From NCBI GenBank assembly GCA_018064665.1, contig JAGHUV010000003.1, forward strand, positions 1 through 51,045: a DNA stretch of 51,045 nt, in the 5' to 3' direction. A program made the position numbers and the translations under genes. Below, in pieces: positions 7,741 through 18,046 of the stretch. The notes under the pieces were generated by a model. The model had not been told where the DNA came from, did no database searches, and saw only the letters and a list, made by a program, of their open reading frames with translations. The DNA is from Candidatus Crickella caballi. GTDB taxonomy: Bacteria; Bacillota; Clostridia; Peptostreptococcales; Anaerovoracaceae. The first letter of the stretch is position 1, and every line of letters begins with the position of its first letter.

Positions 7741-8376
7741 ATGAAAACACTTTTGGGAAAGAAAATCGGAATGACTCAGATTTTCGCCGAAGACGGAACC
7801 GTAATTCCGGTTACTGTCGTTGAGGCAGGTCCTGAGACTGTCGTTCAGATCAAAACCGTTGAGACAGACGGATATGACGCAGTTCAGGTTGGTTACGAAG
7901 ACCAGAAGCCTCAGAGAGTCAACAAGCCGCTGACAGGCCACTATGCTAAGGCCGGCGTTGACACTAAGAAGCACCTTGCAGAGTTCAAGCCTGAAGAGGG
8001 CGCTGCTTACGAAGTTGGACAGGTTATCACAGTAGCTGATTTCGAAGAAGGAATGAAGCTCGACGTAACCGGAACTTCCAAGGGTAAAGGAACTCAGGGT
8101 AACATCAAGAGACACGGCCACCGCAGAGGACCTATGACTCACGGTTCAAAGCACAAGAGACTGGCCGGAGCACTGGCAGCCGGAACTTATCCATCAAGAG
8201 TATTCAAGGGCAACAAGGCTCCTGGAAGAATGGGTAGAGATACGGTTACAGTTCAGAACGTAGTACTTGTAAAGACATTAGCTGACCAGAACATCATGCT
8301 GATCAAGGGAGCTGTTCCTGGAAAGAAGGGTGGCCTTCTGAAGATCAAGCCTGCTGTTAAGGGTCAGGGCAAATAA
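7741..8376 (+). CDS. rplC: 50S ribosomal protein L3
   Basis: This is a primary 23S rRNA-binding protein near the peptidyl-transferase centre. The sequence begins MKTLLGKKIGMTQIF and contains the internal loop HGHRRGPMTHGSKHKR, which carries the Gln/His-rich extension reaching into the core. Its 211 residues are normal for the family. AGGAGGAAACAT precedes the start, and rplD follows after 20 bases. Confidence 0.98.
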   Translation: MKTLLGKKIGMTQIFAEDGTVIPVTVVEAGPETVVQIKTVETDGYDAVQVGYEDQKPQRVNKPLTGHYAKAGVDTKKHLAEFKPEEGAAYEVGQVITVADFEEGMKLDVTGTSKGKGTQGNIKRHGHRRGPMTHGSKHKRLAGALAAGTYPSRVFKGNKAPGRMGRDTVTVQNVVLVKTLADQNIMLIKGAVPGKKGGLLKIKPAVKGQGK

Positions 8377-8396
8377 GCGGAAAGGAGGAACTGAAA

Positions 8397-9020
8397 ATGG
8401 CAAAAGTAAGCGTAGTAGACACTACCGGCAAGAAGGTTAAGGACATTACACTTTCCGACGAGATCTTCGGAATCGAGCCTAACGAGTTTGCTGTTCATGA
8501 GGTAGTTAAGAATTACCTGGCTAACCAGAGACAGGGAACCCAATCTGCTAAGACAAGAGCAGAAGTTAGAGGAGGCGGAAAGAAGCCTTTCAGACAGAAG
8601 GGAACAGGACGCCACAGACAGGGTAGCTCAACAGACCCTTCACAGATCGGCGGCGGAATCGTTTTCGCACCAAAGCCAAGAAGCTACAGATACAGCCTCA
8701 ACAAGAAGCTGAAGAGACTCGCTCTCAAGTCTGTACTCTCAGCTAAGGTTGCTGACAACGAGCTGATCGTAGTAGACGAGTTCAAGTTCGCAGAGCCTAA
8801 GACAAAGGAAATGATCAAGGTTCTTGAGAACATCAAGGCTGACAAGAAGGCTCTGATCGTTATGGACGAGAAGGACGAAAACGTAATTAAGTCAGCTCAT
8901 AACATCCCTGGCGTTAGAACTGCACTGGTAACAACCATGAATGTTTACGAAATCGTAAATCATTACACACTGGTTCTCACTGAGGCAGCTGCTAAGAGAA
9001 TTGAGGAGGTGTACGCATAA
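8397..9020 (+). CDS. rplD: 50S ribosomal protein L4
   Basis: L4 lines the exit tunnel and in several bacteria represses its own operon by binding the leader. The central loop has the expected [21 protein letters not shown] region that extends into the tunnel. The 207 residues are full length. The stop overlaps the rplW start (TAATG at 9018-9022), coupling the two genes. Confidence 0.98.
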   Translation: MAKVSVVDTTGKKVKDITLSDEIFGIEPNEFAVHEVVKNYLANQRQGTQSAKTRAEVRGGGKKPFRQKGTGRHRQGSSTDPSQIGGGIVFAPKPRSYRYSLNKKLKRLALKSVLSAKVADNELIVVDEFKFAEPKTKEMIKVLENIKADKKALIVMDEKDENVIKSAHNIPGVRTALVTTMNVYEIVNHYTLVLTEAAAKRIEEVYA

Positions 9021-9310
9021 TGAAGACTGGTTACGATGTAATTATCAGACCTATCATCACTGAGAACAGCATGGATATGGCTGAGGAAAAGAAATATGCG
9101 TTCAAGGTAGCAAAGGATGCTAACAAGACTGAGGTTCGTAAGGCTATCGAGGATATCTTCGGTGTAGACGTAGCTAAGGTTAACATCATGAACGTAAGCG
9201 GAAAGAAGAAGAGAATGGGAAGAACAATCGGAACAACAGCTTCTTACAAGAAGGCAGTTGTTACACTTACTGCAGACAGTAAGGAAATCGAGATCTTCCA
9301 GAATCTGTAA
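9020..9310 (+). CDS. rplW: 50S ribosomal protein L23
   Basis: L23 sits at the tunnel exit and docks trigger factor and the signal-recognition particle. The 96-residue protein has the usual [13 protein letters not shown] start and the [17 protein letters not shown] block. It overlaps rplD by one base. The C-terminal half contains the basic KKKRMGR stretch. Confidence 0.98.
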   Translation: MKTGYDVIIRPIITENSMDMAEEKKYAFKVAKDANKTEVRKAIEDIFGVDVAKVNIMNVSGKKKRMGRTIGTTASYKKAVVTLTADSKEIEIFQNL

Positions 9311-9327
9311 GAAGGAGGCAGTAAGAA

Positions 9328-10161
9328 ATGGGAATCAAGAAATATAAACCAACGACTCCTGGTCTTAGAGGTATGACAGTCTCCACATTCGAGGAGATCA
9401 CAACCGATAAGCCGGAAAAGTCTCTTACAGTCACCCTGAAGAAGAATTCCGGAAGAAACGTAAGAGGTAAGATCACAGTAAGACACAGAGGCGGCGGATA
9501 CAGACCTAAGTACAGAATCATCGATTTCAAGAGAAATAAGGATGATATCCCTGCAACTGTTAAGACAATTGAGTACGATCCAAACAGAACTGCAAACATC
9601 GCACTCGTTGTTTACGCAGATGGTGAGAAGAGATACATCATCGCTCCTCACGGCCTGAAGGTTGGCGACATAATTGAGTCCGGCGTTAACGCTGATATCA
9701 AGCCTGGCAACACACTGCCAATCGCTAACATCCCTCTGGGTACCGTTATTCACAACATCGAGCTTAAGCCTGGCAAGGGCGCACAGCTGGTAAGAGCTGC
9801 CGGAAACGGAGCACAGCTGATGGCTAAAGAAGGAAAGTATGCACAGGTTAGACTTCCTTCCGGCGAGGTAAGAATGGTCAGCATGGAATGCAGAGCTACA
9901 ATCGGCGAAGTAGGAAACATTGACCACGGCAACATCAAGATTGGTAAGGCCGGCCGTAAGAGACATATGGGCTGGAGACCTACAGTAAGAGGTTCTGTTA
10001 TGAACCCTAACGATCACCCACACGGCGGTGGTGAAGGTAGAGCGCCAATCGGTCGCAAGGGACCTGTTACTCCTTGGGGCAAGCCGACACTCGGTTATAA
10101 GACACGTAAGAAGAACAAGGCTTCTAACAAGATGATCGTTAGAAGAAGAAACGGTAAGTAG
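9328..10161 (+). CDS. rplB: 50S ribosomal protein L2
   Basis: L2 is needed for subunit joining and peptidyl-transferase activity. The 277 residues include the [16 protein letters not shown] segment with the conserved His, and the C-terminal basic tail. GAAGGAGGCAGTAAGAA precedes the ATG. The long opposite-strand open frame here is only a shadow of this gene. Confidence 0.98.
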   Translation: MGIKKYKPTTPGLRGMTVSTFEEITTDKPEKSLTVTLKKNSGRNVRGKITVRHRGGGYRPKYRIIDFKRNKDDIPATVKTIEYDPNRTANIALVVYADGEKRYIIAPHGLKVGDIIESGVNADIKPGNTLPIANIPLGTVIHNIELKPGKGAQLVRAAGNGAQLMAKEGKYAQVRLPSGEVRMVSMECRATIGEVGNIDHGNIKIGKAGRKRHMGWRPTVRGSVMNPNDHPHGGGEGRAPIGRKGPVTPWGKPTLGYKTRKKNKASNKMIVRRRNGK

Positions 10162-10175
10162 GGAGGAGCACATTA

Positions 10176-10445
10176 ATGGGAAGATCGCTTAAGAAAGGCC
10201 CTTTCGTTGATAAGAAGCTTCTGAAGAAGATCGAAGAGATGAATGCGGCTAACGAGAAGAACGTAATTAAGACATGGTCCAGACCATCAACAATTTTCCC
10301 TCAGATGATCGGTCACACAATCGCTGTTCATGACGGACGCAAGCATGTGCCTGTATATATCACTGAGGATATGGTAGGACATAGGCTCGGAGAATTTGCT
10401 CCAACCAGAACTTTTAAGGGTCACTCCGGTGACAGAAAGATGTAG
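10176..10445 (+). CDS. rpsS: 30S ribosomal protein S19
   Basis: This small-subunit head protein forms the A-site finger bridge with S13. It is 89 residues long with [12 protein letters not shown] at the start and [16 protein letters not shown] near the end. GGGAGGAGCACATTA precedes the start, and rplV follows 18 bases later. Confidence 0.98.
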   Translation: MGRSLKKGPFVDKKLLKKIEEMNAANEKNVIKTWSRPSTIFPQMIGHTIAVHDGRKHVPVYITEDMVGHRLGEFAPTRTFKGHSGDRKM

Positions 10446-10463
10446 TAACAGAAAGGAGAAGCT

Positions 10464-10856
10464 ATGGAAGCTAAGGCAATTGCCAAGTATGTAAGAATGT
10501 CTTCAAGTAAGCTCAAGCCTGTTGCTGATCTGGTAAGAGGAAAGGACCTGAACGACGCACTTACAATTCTTAAGTTCACACCTGGTAAGGGTTCAGAACT
10601 TATTGAAAAGGTTGTTAAGTCAGCAGCAGCTAATGCTGAGAACAACCACGACATGAATCCTGATTTACTCTACGTTGCAGAGATCAAGACAAATCAGGGA
10701 CCTACAATGAAGCGCTGGAGAGCCGGTGCTCAGGGTAGAGCAGGAATGATTCTCAAGAGAACAAGCCACATCAGCGTAGTTCTTAAGGAAAGAGAAGAGA
10801 CTGCAAAGAAGGCTGCTCCTAAAGCAGCAGAAACTGAGAAGGAGGAGGTTCGCTAA
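10464..10856 (+). CDS. rplV: 50S ribosomal protein L22
   Basis: L22 lines the exit tunnel and contributes to macrolide binding. The 130 residues contain the [20 protein letters not shown] start and the tunnel beta-hairpin around [16 protein letters not shown] short Lys/Ala/Glu tail (about 20 residues) is longer than in the shortest homologues. The stop overlaps rpsC by one base. Confidence 0.98.
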   Translation: MEAKAIAKYVRMSSSKLKPVADLVRGKDLNDALTILKFTPGKGSELIEKVVKSAAANAENNHDMNPDLLYVAEIKTNQGPTMKRWRAGAQGRAGMILKRTSHISVVLKEREETAKKAAPKAAETEKEEVR

Positions 10857-11746
10857 TGGGTCAGAAAGTTAATCCACATGGAATGAGAGTTGGAATTAAC
10901 AAGGATTGGAGCTCAAAGTGGTATGCTGACAAGAGCAACTTTGCGGATTTCCTTGTAGAAGACAATCAGATCAGAGTATTCGTTAAGAAGAGACTCTACA
11001 ACGCAGGTGTTTCCAACATTGTTATTGAGAGACCTGAAGCAAACAAGGTAAAGGTTATCGTAATGGTTGCAAGACCTGGAATGGTAATCGGAAAAGCCGG
11101 AGAAGGCATTGAAGAATGCAAGAAGGCTCTTAACAAGCTTACAGGAAAGACCGTAGAGGTTTCACTGGAAGAAGTAAGAAGAACTGAGCTCGACGCACAG
11201 CTCACAGCTGAGAGCGTAGCACAGGCACTCGAGAGAAGAACTTCTTTCAGAAGAGCAATGAAGCAGCCTATCCAGAGAACAATGAAGGCTGGCGCAAAGG
11301 GTATCAAGATCGTTTGCTCCGGAAGACTGGGCGGTGCTGAAATTGCAAGAAGCGAAAAGTACAGCGAAGGAAATGTTCCTCTGCACACACTGAGAGCGGA
11401 CATCGACTATGGTTTCGCAGAAGCTGATACAACCTATGGCAAGATCGGTGTTAAGGTTTGGATCAACCACGGCGAGATTCTCGATAAGGTCCTCAAGAGC
11501 GCAGTTCCTTCTTCAGACGAGGGCAGAAGAGATAAGAAGTCCAGAAGAAATGACAAGAAGGACAGAAGAAATGCTGGAAGAGCTGACAGAAGAGAAGGAA
11601 GAAGATTTGACGGTCGTGAGGCAAAGCCTGAGGTAAAGCCTGCAACAACAAGAGTTCGCAAGACACCTAAGGCTGCTCCTGCTCCTGTAGAGGAGGCTCA
11701 GGTTGAGGCTCCAGCTGAGGCAGCAGTACAGGAAACAGAAGCATAG
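10856..11746 (+). CDS. rpsC: 30S ribosomal protein S3 with long C-terminal extension
   Basis: S3 forms part of the mRNA entry channel and helicase. The first 215 residues are standard, with a [12 protein letters not shown] start, a KH domain with [16 protein letters not shown], and [21 protein letters not shown]. About 80 additional residues follow. First comes a very basic, Arg/Lys/Asp-rich stretch ([14 protein letters not shown]), then a Pro/Ala/Glu tail. Most S3 proteins end around residue 210-230, so the tail is lineage-specific and probably disordered. It overlaps rplV by one base. Confidence 0.97.
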   Translation: MGQKVNPHGMRVGINKDWSSKWYADKSNFADFLVEDNQIRVFVKKRLYNAGVSNIVIERPEANKVKVIVMVARPGMVIGKAGEGIEECKKALNKLTGKTVEVSLEEVRRTELDAQLTAESVAQALERRTSFRRAMKQPIQRTMKAGAKGIKIVCSGRLGGAEIARSEKYSEGNVPLHTLRADIDYGFAEADTTYGKIGVKVWINHGEILDKVLKSAVPSSDEGRRDKKSRRNDKKDRRNAGRADRREGRRFDGREAKPEVKPATTRVRKTPKAAPAPVEEAQVEAPAEAAVQETEA

Positions 11747-11774
11747 TAAATAGTAGAGAAAGGAGAAACTCGCC

Positions 11775-12203
11775 ATGTTAATGCCAAAACGTGTTAAGCG
11801 TAGAAAACAGCACCGTGGCAGAATGAAGGGAATTGCCACAAAGGGCAATTACGTTGCATACGGTACATATGGCCTTGCAGCAGACGGACGCGGATGGATT
11901 GATTCCAACCAGATCGAGGCAGCAAGAATTGCAATGACAAGGTCCATTAAGAGAGGCGGAAAAGTATACATTAAAATTTTCCCACATAAGCCAGTAAGTA
12001 AGAAGCCTATCGGCGTACGTATGGGTTCCGGTAAGGGAGCACCTGAGTACTGGGTAGCAGTTGTAAAACCAGGTAGAGTTATGTTCGAAATCGAAGGAGT
12101 AACTGAGGAGCAGGCTAAGGAAGCTATGAGACTTGCAGCACACAAGCTCCCTATCAAGTGCAAATTCGTTGTTAAGGAACAGGAAGCAGGAGGTGAGCAG
12201 TAA
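11775..12203 (+). CDS. rplP: 50S ribosomal protein L16
   Basis: L16 organises the A-site region of the large subunit. The 142 residues start [19 protein letters not shown], and the interior has the [23 protein letters not shown] block. AGAAAGGAGAAACTCGCC precedes the ATG, and its stop overlaps the rpmC start by one base. Confidence 0.98.
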   Translation: MLMPKRVKRRKQHRGRMKGIATKGNYVAYGTYGLAADGRGWIDSNQIEAARIAMTRSIKRGGKVYIKIFPHKPVSKKPIGVRMGSGKGAPEYWVAVVKPGRVMFEIEGVTEEQAKEAMRLAAHKLPIKCKFVVKEQEAGGEQ

Positions 12204-12403
12204 TGGATCTGGAAAAGATTAGAAAGATGACAGATCAGGAAAGAACTGCTGAGCTCAACAAGATGAAGCAGGAGCTGTTCAACCTGAGATTCCAGCACGT
12301 AACCGGACAGCTTGAGAACCCGGTTAAGATGAGAGAAGTTAGAAGAGATATCGCTAGAGTTAAGACTATCATCAGAGAGAAAGAGCTCGAGCAGAACGCA
12401 TAA
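12203..12403 (+). CDS. rpmC: 50S ribosomal protein L29
   Basis: L29 is a small helical-hairpin protein beside L23 at the tunnel exit. The 66 residues contain [22 protein letters not shown] and an R-RDIAR-KTI second helix, as expected. Its start overlaps rplP, indicating coupled translation. Confidence 0.97.
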   Translation: MDLEKIRKMTDQERTAELNKMKQELFNLRFQHVTGQLENPVKMREVRRDIARVKTIIREKELEQNA

Positions 12404-12422
12404 GAAAGGAGGATAACTAACA

Positions 12423-12677
12423 ATGGAAAGAAACAGAAGAAAAACAAGAACCGGAATCGTTTTAAGCGATAAGATGGAAAAGACTGTTGTTGTTGCTACA
12501 GAAGAAATCGTTAGACATTCTCTTTATGGAAAGGGCGTTAAGAGAACTAAGAAGTTCAAGGCTCACGATGAGATGAACGAGTGTGGCATCGGCGATAAGG
12601 TGTTGATTATGGAGACTAAGCCAATCTCAAAGGATAAGAGATGGAGAGTAGTCGAGATTATCGAGAAGGCTAAGTAA
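12423..12677 (+). CDS. rpsQ: 30S ribosomal protein S17
   Basis: S17 is a primary 16S rRNA-binding protein with an OB fold. The 84-residue sequence carries [19 protein letters not shown] and the later [17 protein letters not shown] block. AAGGAGGATAACTAAC precedes the ATG. It sits between rpmC and rplN, as in nearly all bacteria. Confidence 0.98.
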   Translation: MERNRRKTRTGIVLSDKMEKTVVVATEEIVRHSLYGKGVKRTKKFKAHDEMNECGIGDKVLIMETKPISKDKRWRVVEIIEKAK

Positions 12678-12691
12678 GGAGGCAACATAAT

Positions 12692-13066
12692 ATGATTCAG
12701 ACTGAAAGTAGATTAAGAGTTGCCGACAATTCTGGAGCTAAGGAACTGCTGTGCATCAGAGTTCTTGGCGGCACAGGCCGTAAGTATGCGAACATCGGTG
12801 ACATTATCATTTGCACTGTTAAGGCCGCTACTCCTGGCGGAGCTGTTAAGAAGGGCGACGTTGTAAAGGCAGTTGTAGTAAGAACAAAGCGCGGCACAAG
12901 AAGAACTGACGGTTCATACGTAAAGTTCGACCAGAACGCTGCAGTTATCATTAAGGACAAGAACGACAAGAACCCGGTTGGTACACGTATCTTCGGACCT
13001 GTTGCTAGAGAACTTAGAGATAACGGCTTTATGAAGATCGTGTCATTGGCACCAGAAGTATTATAG
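12692..13066 (+). CDS. rplN: 50S ribosomal protein L14
   Basis: L14 contacts 16S rRNA in an intersubunit bridge and is the binding site of the silencing factor RsfS. The 124 residues begin [18 protein letters not shown] and include the VKAVVVRTK and FGPVARELR motifs. AAGGAGGCAACATAAT lies before the start. It opens the spc portion of the operon without an obvious promoter. Confidence 0.98.
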   Translation: MIQTESRLRVADNSGAKELLCIRVLGGTGRKYANIGDIIICTVKAATPGGAVKKGDVVKAVVVRTKRGTRRTDGSYVKFDQNAAVIIKDKNDKNPVGTRIFGPVARELRDNGFMKIVSLAPEVL

Positions 13067-13077
13067 GAGGTGTAGTG

Positions 13078-13383
13078 ATGCAGATTAAAAAAGACGACAC
13101 AGTGGTTGTAATCGCAGGAAAGGACAAGGGCAAAACCGGTACTGTTCTGAGAACAATCCCTAAGAAAAACAAGGTAGTAGTTGAGGGCGTTAACATGGTA
13201 ACAAAGCATGCTAAGGCTACAAGAACTGCTGCAGCAGAAATTAAGCACTTTGAAGGACCTATCGATGCATCCAACGTTATGTACTATGACAAGGAAGCAA
13301 AGACAGCAACAAGAATCGGATACAAGGTAGAGGATGGCAAGAAAGTCAGAGTCTCCAAGAAGTCCGGCAAGGTAATTGACTAG
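13078..13383 (+). CDS. rplX: 50S ribosomal protein L24
   Basis: L24 initiates large-subunit assembly and has a KOW motif (DDTVVVIAGKDKGKTGTV). The ATG at 13078 is chosen over the adjacent in-frame GTG at 13075 because AGGAGG at 13065-13070 is then seven bases away. This gives the usual MQIKKDDTV start and 101 residues. Confidence 0.97.
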   Translation: MQIKKDDTVVVIAGKDKGKTGTVLRTIPKKNKVVVEGVNMVTKHAKATRTAAAEIKHFEGPIDASNVMYYDKEAKTATRIGYKVEDGKKVRVSKKSGKVID

Positions 13384-13400
13384 GAAAGGAGGAGTAGATA

Positions 13401-13952
13401 ATGGAAATCAGACTTAAAGATAAGTATAAGAATGAAGTTTTCAAAGCTATGCAGGATAAGTTCAACTACTCCAATCCTATGGAAGTTCCAAAGCTGACTA
13501 AGATTACCATCAACATGGGACTTAGCGAGGCTAAGGACAACGCTAAGATTCTGGAGAGCGCTGTAAAGGAAATTTCTCTGATCGCAGGACAGAGACCTGT
13601 AGTAACTAAGGCAAGAAAGTCCATCGCTAACTTCAAGGTTAGAGAGGGAATGCCTGTAGGAGCTAAGGTTACTCTGAGAGGAGACAGAATGTACATTTTC
13701 GCTGACAAGCTGTTCAACCTCTCACTTCCAAGAGTAAGAGACTTCAAGGGACTCAGCAGAGATTCATTCGATGGCAGAGGAAACTACTCCATGGGACTCA
13801 AGGAACAGCTCATCTTCCCTGAAATCGTTTATGATGATGTTGAGACTATCAAGGGCATGAACATCGTGTTCACAACAACAGCTAAGACAGACGAAGAAGC
13901 ATTCGCACTGCTCGAGCTGCTCGGAATGCCTTTTGCAAAAGCTACTAATTAA
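13401..13952 (+). CDS. rplE: 50S ribosomal protein L5
   Basis: L5 binds 5S rRNA and contacts P-site tRNA. The 183 residues include the [18 protein letters not shown] block, [17 protein letters not shown], and the C-terminal [36 protein letters not shown] precedes the ATG. Confidence 0.98.
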   Translation: MEIRLKDKYKNEVFKAMQDKFNYSNPMEVPKLTKITINMGLSEAKDNAKILESAVKEISLIAGQRPVVTKARKSIANFKVREGMPVGAKVTLRGDRMYIFADKLFNLSLPRVRDFKGLSRDSFDGRGNYSMGLKEQLIFPEIVYDDVETIKGMNIVFTTTAKTDEEAFALLELLGMPFAKATN

Positions 13953-13966
13953 TATAGGAGGAGATC

Positions 13967-14152
13967 ATGGCAAAAACTTCAATGAAAGTTAAGCAGGCTA
14001 GAAAGCCAAAGTATTCAACAAGGGCTTACACTAGATGCAAAGTATGCGGAAGACCGCATTCAGTACTGAAGAAGTATGGTATCTGCCGTATCTGCTTCAG
14101 AGAGCTCGCTTACAAGGGAGAGATTCCTGGCGTAAAGAAAGCAAGCTGGTAA
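13967..14152 (+). CDS. rpsZ: 30S ribosomal protein S14, zinc-binding type
   Basis: This is a 61-residue S14 of the type Z form, with CKVCGRPH and CRICFREL supplying four Cys for a zinc ion. Zinc-independent paralogues used in zinc starvation are longer. The C-terminal PGVKKASW is typical. A 98-base structured gap separates it from rpsH. Confidence 0.97.
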   Translation: MAKTSMKVKQARKPKYSTRAYTRCKVCGRPHSVLKKYGICRICFRELAYKGEIPGVKKASW

Positions 14153-14250
14153 ACGTTAATTTTCGCAGGCCCGTCATGTTGCGGCTCCGGGGGAGCGAAT
14201 AATCGGCACGATAAGGCGGGAACCACGTTAAGAAAGGAGAAATTACTGTT
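14153..14250 (+). promoter_or_regulatory. Structured intercistronic spacer before rpsH
   Basis: Most genes of the operon are separated by 0-20 bases, but this gap is 98 bases. GCTCC (14184-14188) and GGAGC (14192-14196) form a hairpin, nested inside CCCG/CGGG, and ACGTTAA appears at both ends of the spacer. In E. coli S8 represses the spc operon by binding mRNA near rplE. An analogous site in front of rpsH is possible but unproven. Confidence 0.4.
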
Positions 14251-14649
14251 ATGGCAATGACAGACCCTATAGCAGACATGCTAACAAGAATCAGAAATGC
14301 CAACACAGCAGGTCACCCAACAGTTGAAATTCCTAACTCAAAGATGAAGAAGGCAATCGCTCAGATTCTTCTCGACGAGGGATTCATCAACGGATTTGAG
14401 GTTGTAGAAGACAACGCTCAGGGTACCATCAAGGTAGATCTGAAGTACGGCCCTAATAGGGAAAAGACAATTATCGGATTAAAGAAGATTTCAAAGCCTG
14501 GCCTCAGAGTTTATGCTAAGGCAGGAAGAGTTCCTAAGGTACTCGGCGGACTTGGAATCGCTATTCTGTCAACTTCCAACGGTGTTATCACTGACAAGGA
14601 AGCTCGCAAGCTCGGAGTTGGCGGAGAAGTTATTTGTTACGTTTGGTAG
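14251..14649 (+). CDS. rpsH: 30S ribosomal protein S8
   Basis: S8 is a primary 16S rRNA-binding protein and the repressor of the spc operon in E. coli. The 132 residues include [15 protein letters not shown] and the C-terminal [46 protein letters not shown] precedes the ATG, and a preceding 98-base structured gap sets it apart from rpsZ. Confidence 0.98.
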   Translation: MAMTDPIADMLTRIRNANTAGHPTVEIPNSKMKKAIAQILLDEGFINGFEVVEDNAQGTIKVDLKYGPNREKTIIGLKKISKPGLRVYAKAGRVPKVLGGLGIAILSTSNGVITDKEARKLGVGGEVICYVW

Positions 14650-14661
14650 GAGGTAGACAAT

Positions 14662-15204
14662 ATGTCAAGAATTGGTGTTAGACCTATAACCATCCCTGCC
14701 GGCGTAGAGGTAACGGTAGAAGATGGCAACATCATTAAGGTAAAGGGACCTAAGGGTGAACTTTCTCAGAAGGTTAGCGCTAACATGAACATCAAGATCG
14801 AGGACGGCGTTATCACAGTTGAGAGACCTGATGATGCAAGAGAAAACAGATCACAGCATGGTCTGGCTAGAACCCTGATCAACAACATGATCGAGGGAGT
14901 AACTAATGGTTACATGAAGAAGCTGGTTCTGGTAGGTGTTGGATACACAGCAGCAAAGCAGGGTGACACTCTGACTCTGAAGCTCGGATATTCACATCCA
15001 ATCGAGCTGGTTGATCCTGAAGGTATTACTACAGAGACTCCTGACGCTACAACAATCATCATCAAGGGCATTGATAAGGCTCTCGTAGGAAACTACGCAG
15101 CTGATATCAGAGCTTGGAGAGCACCAGAGCCATACAAGGGCAAGGGCGTACTCTACGATGGCGAAGTTGTTAAGAAGAAGGAAGGCAAGAGCGGAGCTGC
15201 ATAG
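14662..15204 (+). CDS. rplF: 50S ribosomal protein L6
   Basis: L6 lies near the factor-binding site beside the sarcin-ricin loop. The 180 residues have two related alpha/beta domains. [16 protein letters not shown] opens the protein and [14 protein letters not shown] closes it. TAGGAGGTAGACAAT provides the ribosome-binding site, 12 bases after rpsH. Confidence 0.98.
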   Translation: MSRIGVRPITIPAGVEVTVEDGNIIKVKGPKGELSQKVSANMNIKIEDGVITVERPDDARENRSQHGLARTLINNMIEGVTNGYMKKLVLVGVGYTAAKQGDTLTLKLGYSHPIELVDPEGITTETPDATTIIIKGIDKALVGNYAADIRAWRAPEPYKGKGVLYDGEVVKKKEGKSGAA

Positions 15205-15220
15205 GAAAGGAGGAAAGAAA

Positions 15221-15586
15221 ATGGCAAATACTAGCAGAAATGACAGAAGACTCAAGAGACATGCAAGAGTTAGAAAGAACGTTTTCGGAACTCCTGAGAA
15301 GCCAAGAATGTGCGTATTCAGATCCAATAAGAACATCTCAGTTCAGATTATTGACGATGTTAACGGAACAACACTGGTTGCTGCTTCTTCACTCGATAAG
15401 GACCTCAAGGCTGAGATCGCTTACGGTGGAAACAAGGACGCTGCAAAGCAGGTTGGAAAGGCAATTGGAGAGAAAGCTATCGCTAAGGGCATTAAGGAAG
15501 TGTGCTTTGACAGAGGCGGATACCTCTTCCACGGAAGAGTTAAGGAACTCGCTGATGCTGCACGCGAAGCCGGCCTGGAATTCTAG
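15221..15586 (+). CDS. rplR: 50S ribosomal protein L18
   Basis: L18 carries 5S rRNA into the large subunit with L5. The true start is the ATG at 15221 after AAAGGAGGAAAGAAA. A longer in-frame reading begins inside rplF and has no ribosome-binding site. The resulting 121 residues begin [18 protein letters not shown] and end with the [26 protein letters not shown]-type block of the family. Confidence 0.97.
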   Translation: MANTSRNDRRLKRHARVRKNVFGTPEKPRMCVFRSNKNISVQIIDDVNGTTLVAASSLDKDLKAEIAYGGNKDAAKQVGKAIGEKAIAKGIKEVCFDRGGYLFHGRVKELADAAREAGLEF

Positions 15587-15600
15587 AGGGAGGACACAGA

Positions 15601-16104
15601 ATGCGTAATACAGTAGATGCGTCCAAGATGGAACTCACAGAAACTATCGTTGACATCAGACGTGTAGCTAAGACTGTTAAGGGCGGAAGAAACATGAGAT
15701 TCTCCGTAACAGTAGTAGTTGGAGACGGCGAAGGTCACGTAGGAATGGGTCTTGGTAAGGCTATCGAGATCCCTGAAGCTGTAAGAAAAGCCACAGAGGA
15801 TGCTAAGAAGAAAATGATTTATGTACCTACTGTTGGAACTACAGTTCCTCATGAGACAGTAGGAATCTTCGGAGCAGGCAAGGTTCTCATCATGCCATCC
15901 GCTAAGGGTACAGGCGTTATCGCAGGTTCATCTGTTCGTACAGTACTCGAGGCAGCAGGCATCAAGGATGTAAGAGCTAAGTCACTCGGAACAAGCAACA
16001 CAGGAAACATGGCAAGAGCAACTATGGAAGGTCTTAAGAACCTGACAACTGTTGAGGAAGTTGCTAAGCGTCGTGGAAAAACACCTGAAGAAATTATCGG
16101 ATAG
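15601..16104 (+). CDS. rpsE: 30S ribosomal protein S5
   Basis: S5 acts in decoding fidelity and the mRNA entry helicase. The 167 residues contain [33 protein letters not shown] and the dsRNA-binding-like C-terminal fold with [26 protein letters not shown] precedes the start. Confidence 0.98.
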   Translation: MRNTVDASKMELTETIVDIRRVAKTVKGGRNMRFSVTVVVGDGEGHVGMGLGKAIEIPEAVRKATEDAKKKMIYVPTVGTTVPHETVGIFGAGKVLIMPSAKGTGVIAGSSVRTVLEAAGIKDVRAKSLGTSNTGNMARATMEGLKNLTTVEEVAKRRGKTPEEIIG

Positions 16105-16115
16105 GAGGCAAGGAT

Positions 16116-16295
16116 ATGGCAAAGCTTAAGATTACATTAGTTAAGAGCCCACTCGCTTGTCAGCCTAAGCAGAGAAAGACTGTTGAAGCACTGGGACTGA
16201 GAAAGTTACATCACTCAGTAGAGCTTGAGGATTCTCCGGCAACTCGCGGAGCAATCAACAAGGTTTCACACCTTCTCAAAGTAGAAGAGCTGTAA
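16116..16295 (+). CDS. rpmD: 50S ribosomal protein L30
   Basis: A 59-residue frame begins [19 protein letters not shown] and continues [17 protein letters not shown], the L30 signature, ending [25 protein letters not shown] precedes the ATG. Its place between rpsE and rplO is standard for Firmicutes. It is short enough to be missed by length filters. Confidence 0.97.
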   Translation: MAKLKITLVKSPLACQPKQRKTVEALGLRKLHHSVELEDSPATRGAINKVSHLLKVEEL

Positions 16296-16309
16296 GGAGG
16301 GCTATGACC

Positions 16310-16750
16310 ATGAGAATTCATGAACTACATAAGCCAGAAGGCTCCACAAAGGCACCTAAGAGAATCGGTCGCGGACAGGGTACCGGCCAGGGCACAACTG
16401 CAGGCAGAGGTATGAACGGACAGAACTCAAGAAGCGGTGGCGGAGTAAGACTTGGCTTCGAGGGTGGTCAGATGCCACTCTATAGAAGACTCCCTAAGAG
16501 AGGATTCACAAATCACTGGGCTAAAGAATATGCAGAGATCAATGTTAAGGATCTCAACAGATTCGATGACGACACAGTAGTTGACATCGAGCTGATGCTC
16601 GAGTCCGGACTTGTTAAGCAGGTTAAGGACGGAGTAAAGGTTCTCGGAAACGGAGAACTCACTAAGAAGCTCACAGTAAAGGCTGAGAAGTTCAGCAAGA
16701 GCGCTGCCGAGAAAATTGAAAAGGCAGGCGGAAAGGTAGAGGTTATCTAA
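16310..16750 (+). CDS. rplO: 50S ribosomal protein L15
   Basis: L15 is a late-assembly protein that spans large-subunit domains. The ATG at 16310 gives the family start [12 protein letters not shown] and sits 9 bases after AAGGAGG. An ATG two codons upstream (16304) is only 3 bases from that site. [19 protein letters not shown] is the conserved glycine-rich block. It overlaps secY by one base. Confidence 0.96.
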   Translation: MRIHELHKPEGSTKAPKRIGRGQGTGQGTTAGRGMNGQNSRSGGGVRLGFEGGQMPLYRRLPKRGFTNHWAKEYAEINVKDLNRFDDDTVVDIELMLESGLVKQVKDGVKVLGNGELTKKLTVKAEKFSKSAAEKIEKAGGKVEVI

Positions 16751-18030
16751 TGGAATTCGTGAAGACTTTCTCCAAAGCATGGAAGATTCAGGAACTTAGA
16801 CAGAAAATCATCTTCACTCTTCTTATGCTGGTCGTATTCAGAATCGGTTCAAACATTCCGGTACCGGGTATCGACAGAGAGTATCTCGCGCAGATGTTCA
16901 CAGGAGAAACAGGCCTTCTCGATCTGTTTGATCTCTTCTCAGGCGGAGCATTCAGTAACTTTACAATTTTCGCACTGAGTATTACACCTTATGTAACTGC
17001 ATCCATCATCATTCAGTTACTGACTATCGCGTTCCCTTACTTCGAGCGTCTCGCTCGAGAGGGAGCTGAGGGTCGTAAGAAGATGGCTACAATTACAAGA
17101 TATATGACCGTAGCTCTTGGACTGATTCAGGCAATCGGTCTGACAATCGGTCTGTTCAGAAAAGCAATCGTAGATCAGAGCGCTTTCAACATGATTACTA
17201 TTATCATCGTTCTGACTGCAGGTACAGCTTTCCTGATGTGGCTTGGAGAGAAGATTAACGAATATGGCGTTGGAAACGGTATCTCAATGCTGATTTTCGC
17301 CGGTATCGTTGCAAGACTTCCGTCCGCAGTAAGAGGTGTAGGTACACAGATTAAGGATGGAGCTGTTTCAGTAGTAGCAGTAATCGTTCTTCTTATCGTA
17401 GCTGTCCTGATTACAATGGTTATCATTCAGATGCAGCAGGGTACAAGAAAGATTCCTGTTCAGTATGCAAAGCGTGTTGTTGGTAGAAAGATGTACGGCG
17501 GACAGTCGACTCACATTCCAATGAAGGTGAACCAGGCAGGCGTTATTCCTATCATCTTCTCCATCTCACTGCTGCAGTTCCCGCTGACAATTACTTACTT
17601 CTTCCCTAACACGGGATTCACTGATTTTGTGACTAAGTATCTGTCACCATCGGGCAACCCTGGAGTATGGGTATATGCAATTCTGAACATCGTTCTGACA
17701 TTGTTCTTCACATACTTCTACACTGCAATTATGTTCAATCCTGCAGATGTTGCTGATCAGATGAGACAGAACGGCGGATTTATTCCTGGCATCAGACCCG
17801 GAATTGCTACAGTGGAATATCTGAGCAAAATTATGAGCAGACTCTGCCTCGCAGGAGGAATCTTCCTGGCAGCAGTTGCAACAATTCCAACAATTGTAAG
17901 CGTATTTACACCATTCAACTTCTCCTTCGGCGGTACTTCACTGCTGATCATGGTAGGTGTAGCGCTTGACACTGTACAACAGCTTGAGAATCAGATGCTG
18001 ATGAGAAATTATCAGGGCTTCCTCAAGTAG
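16750..18030 (+). CDS. secY: Protein translocase subunit SecY
   Basis: SecY forms the channel of the Sec translocon. The 426-residue sequence has ten membrane segments, the plug-region motif IPVPGIDREYLAQMF, the cytoplasmic-loop sequence with KIPVQYAKRVVGRK that contacts SecA and ribosomes, and a final QLENQMLMRNYQGFLK. Its start overlaps the rplO stop, so insertion capacity is tied to ribosome synthesis. Confidence 0.98.
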   Translation: MEFVKTFSKAWKIQELRQKIIFTLLMLVVFRIGSNIPVPGIDREYLAQMFTGETGLLDLFDLFSGGAFSNFTIFALSITPYVTASIIIQLLTIAFPYFERLAREGAEGRKKMATITRYMTVALGLIQAIGLTIGLFRKAIVDQSAFNMITIIIVLTAGTAFLMWLGEKINEYGVGNGISMLIFAGIVARLPSAVRGVGTQIKDGAVSVVAVIVLLIVAVLITMVIIQMQQGTRKIPVQYAKRVVGRKMYGGQSTHIPMKVNQAGVIPIIFSISLLQFPLTITYFFPNTGFTDFVTKYLSPSGNPGVWVYAILNIVLTLFFTYFYTAIMFNPADVADQMRQNGGFIPGIRPGIATVEYLSKIMSRLCLAGGIFLAAVATIPTIVSVFTPFNFSFGGTSLLIMVGVALDTVQQLENQMLMRNYQGFLK

Positions 18031-18046
18031 AATTTAAGGAGATAAA

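Noticed and set aside
9244-10173. 309-codon minus-strand frame opposite rplB
   Set aside because: Shadow of a highly expressed ribosomal gene with strong codon bias; no ribosome-binding site and no homology recognised.
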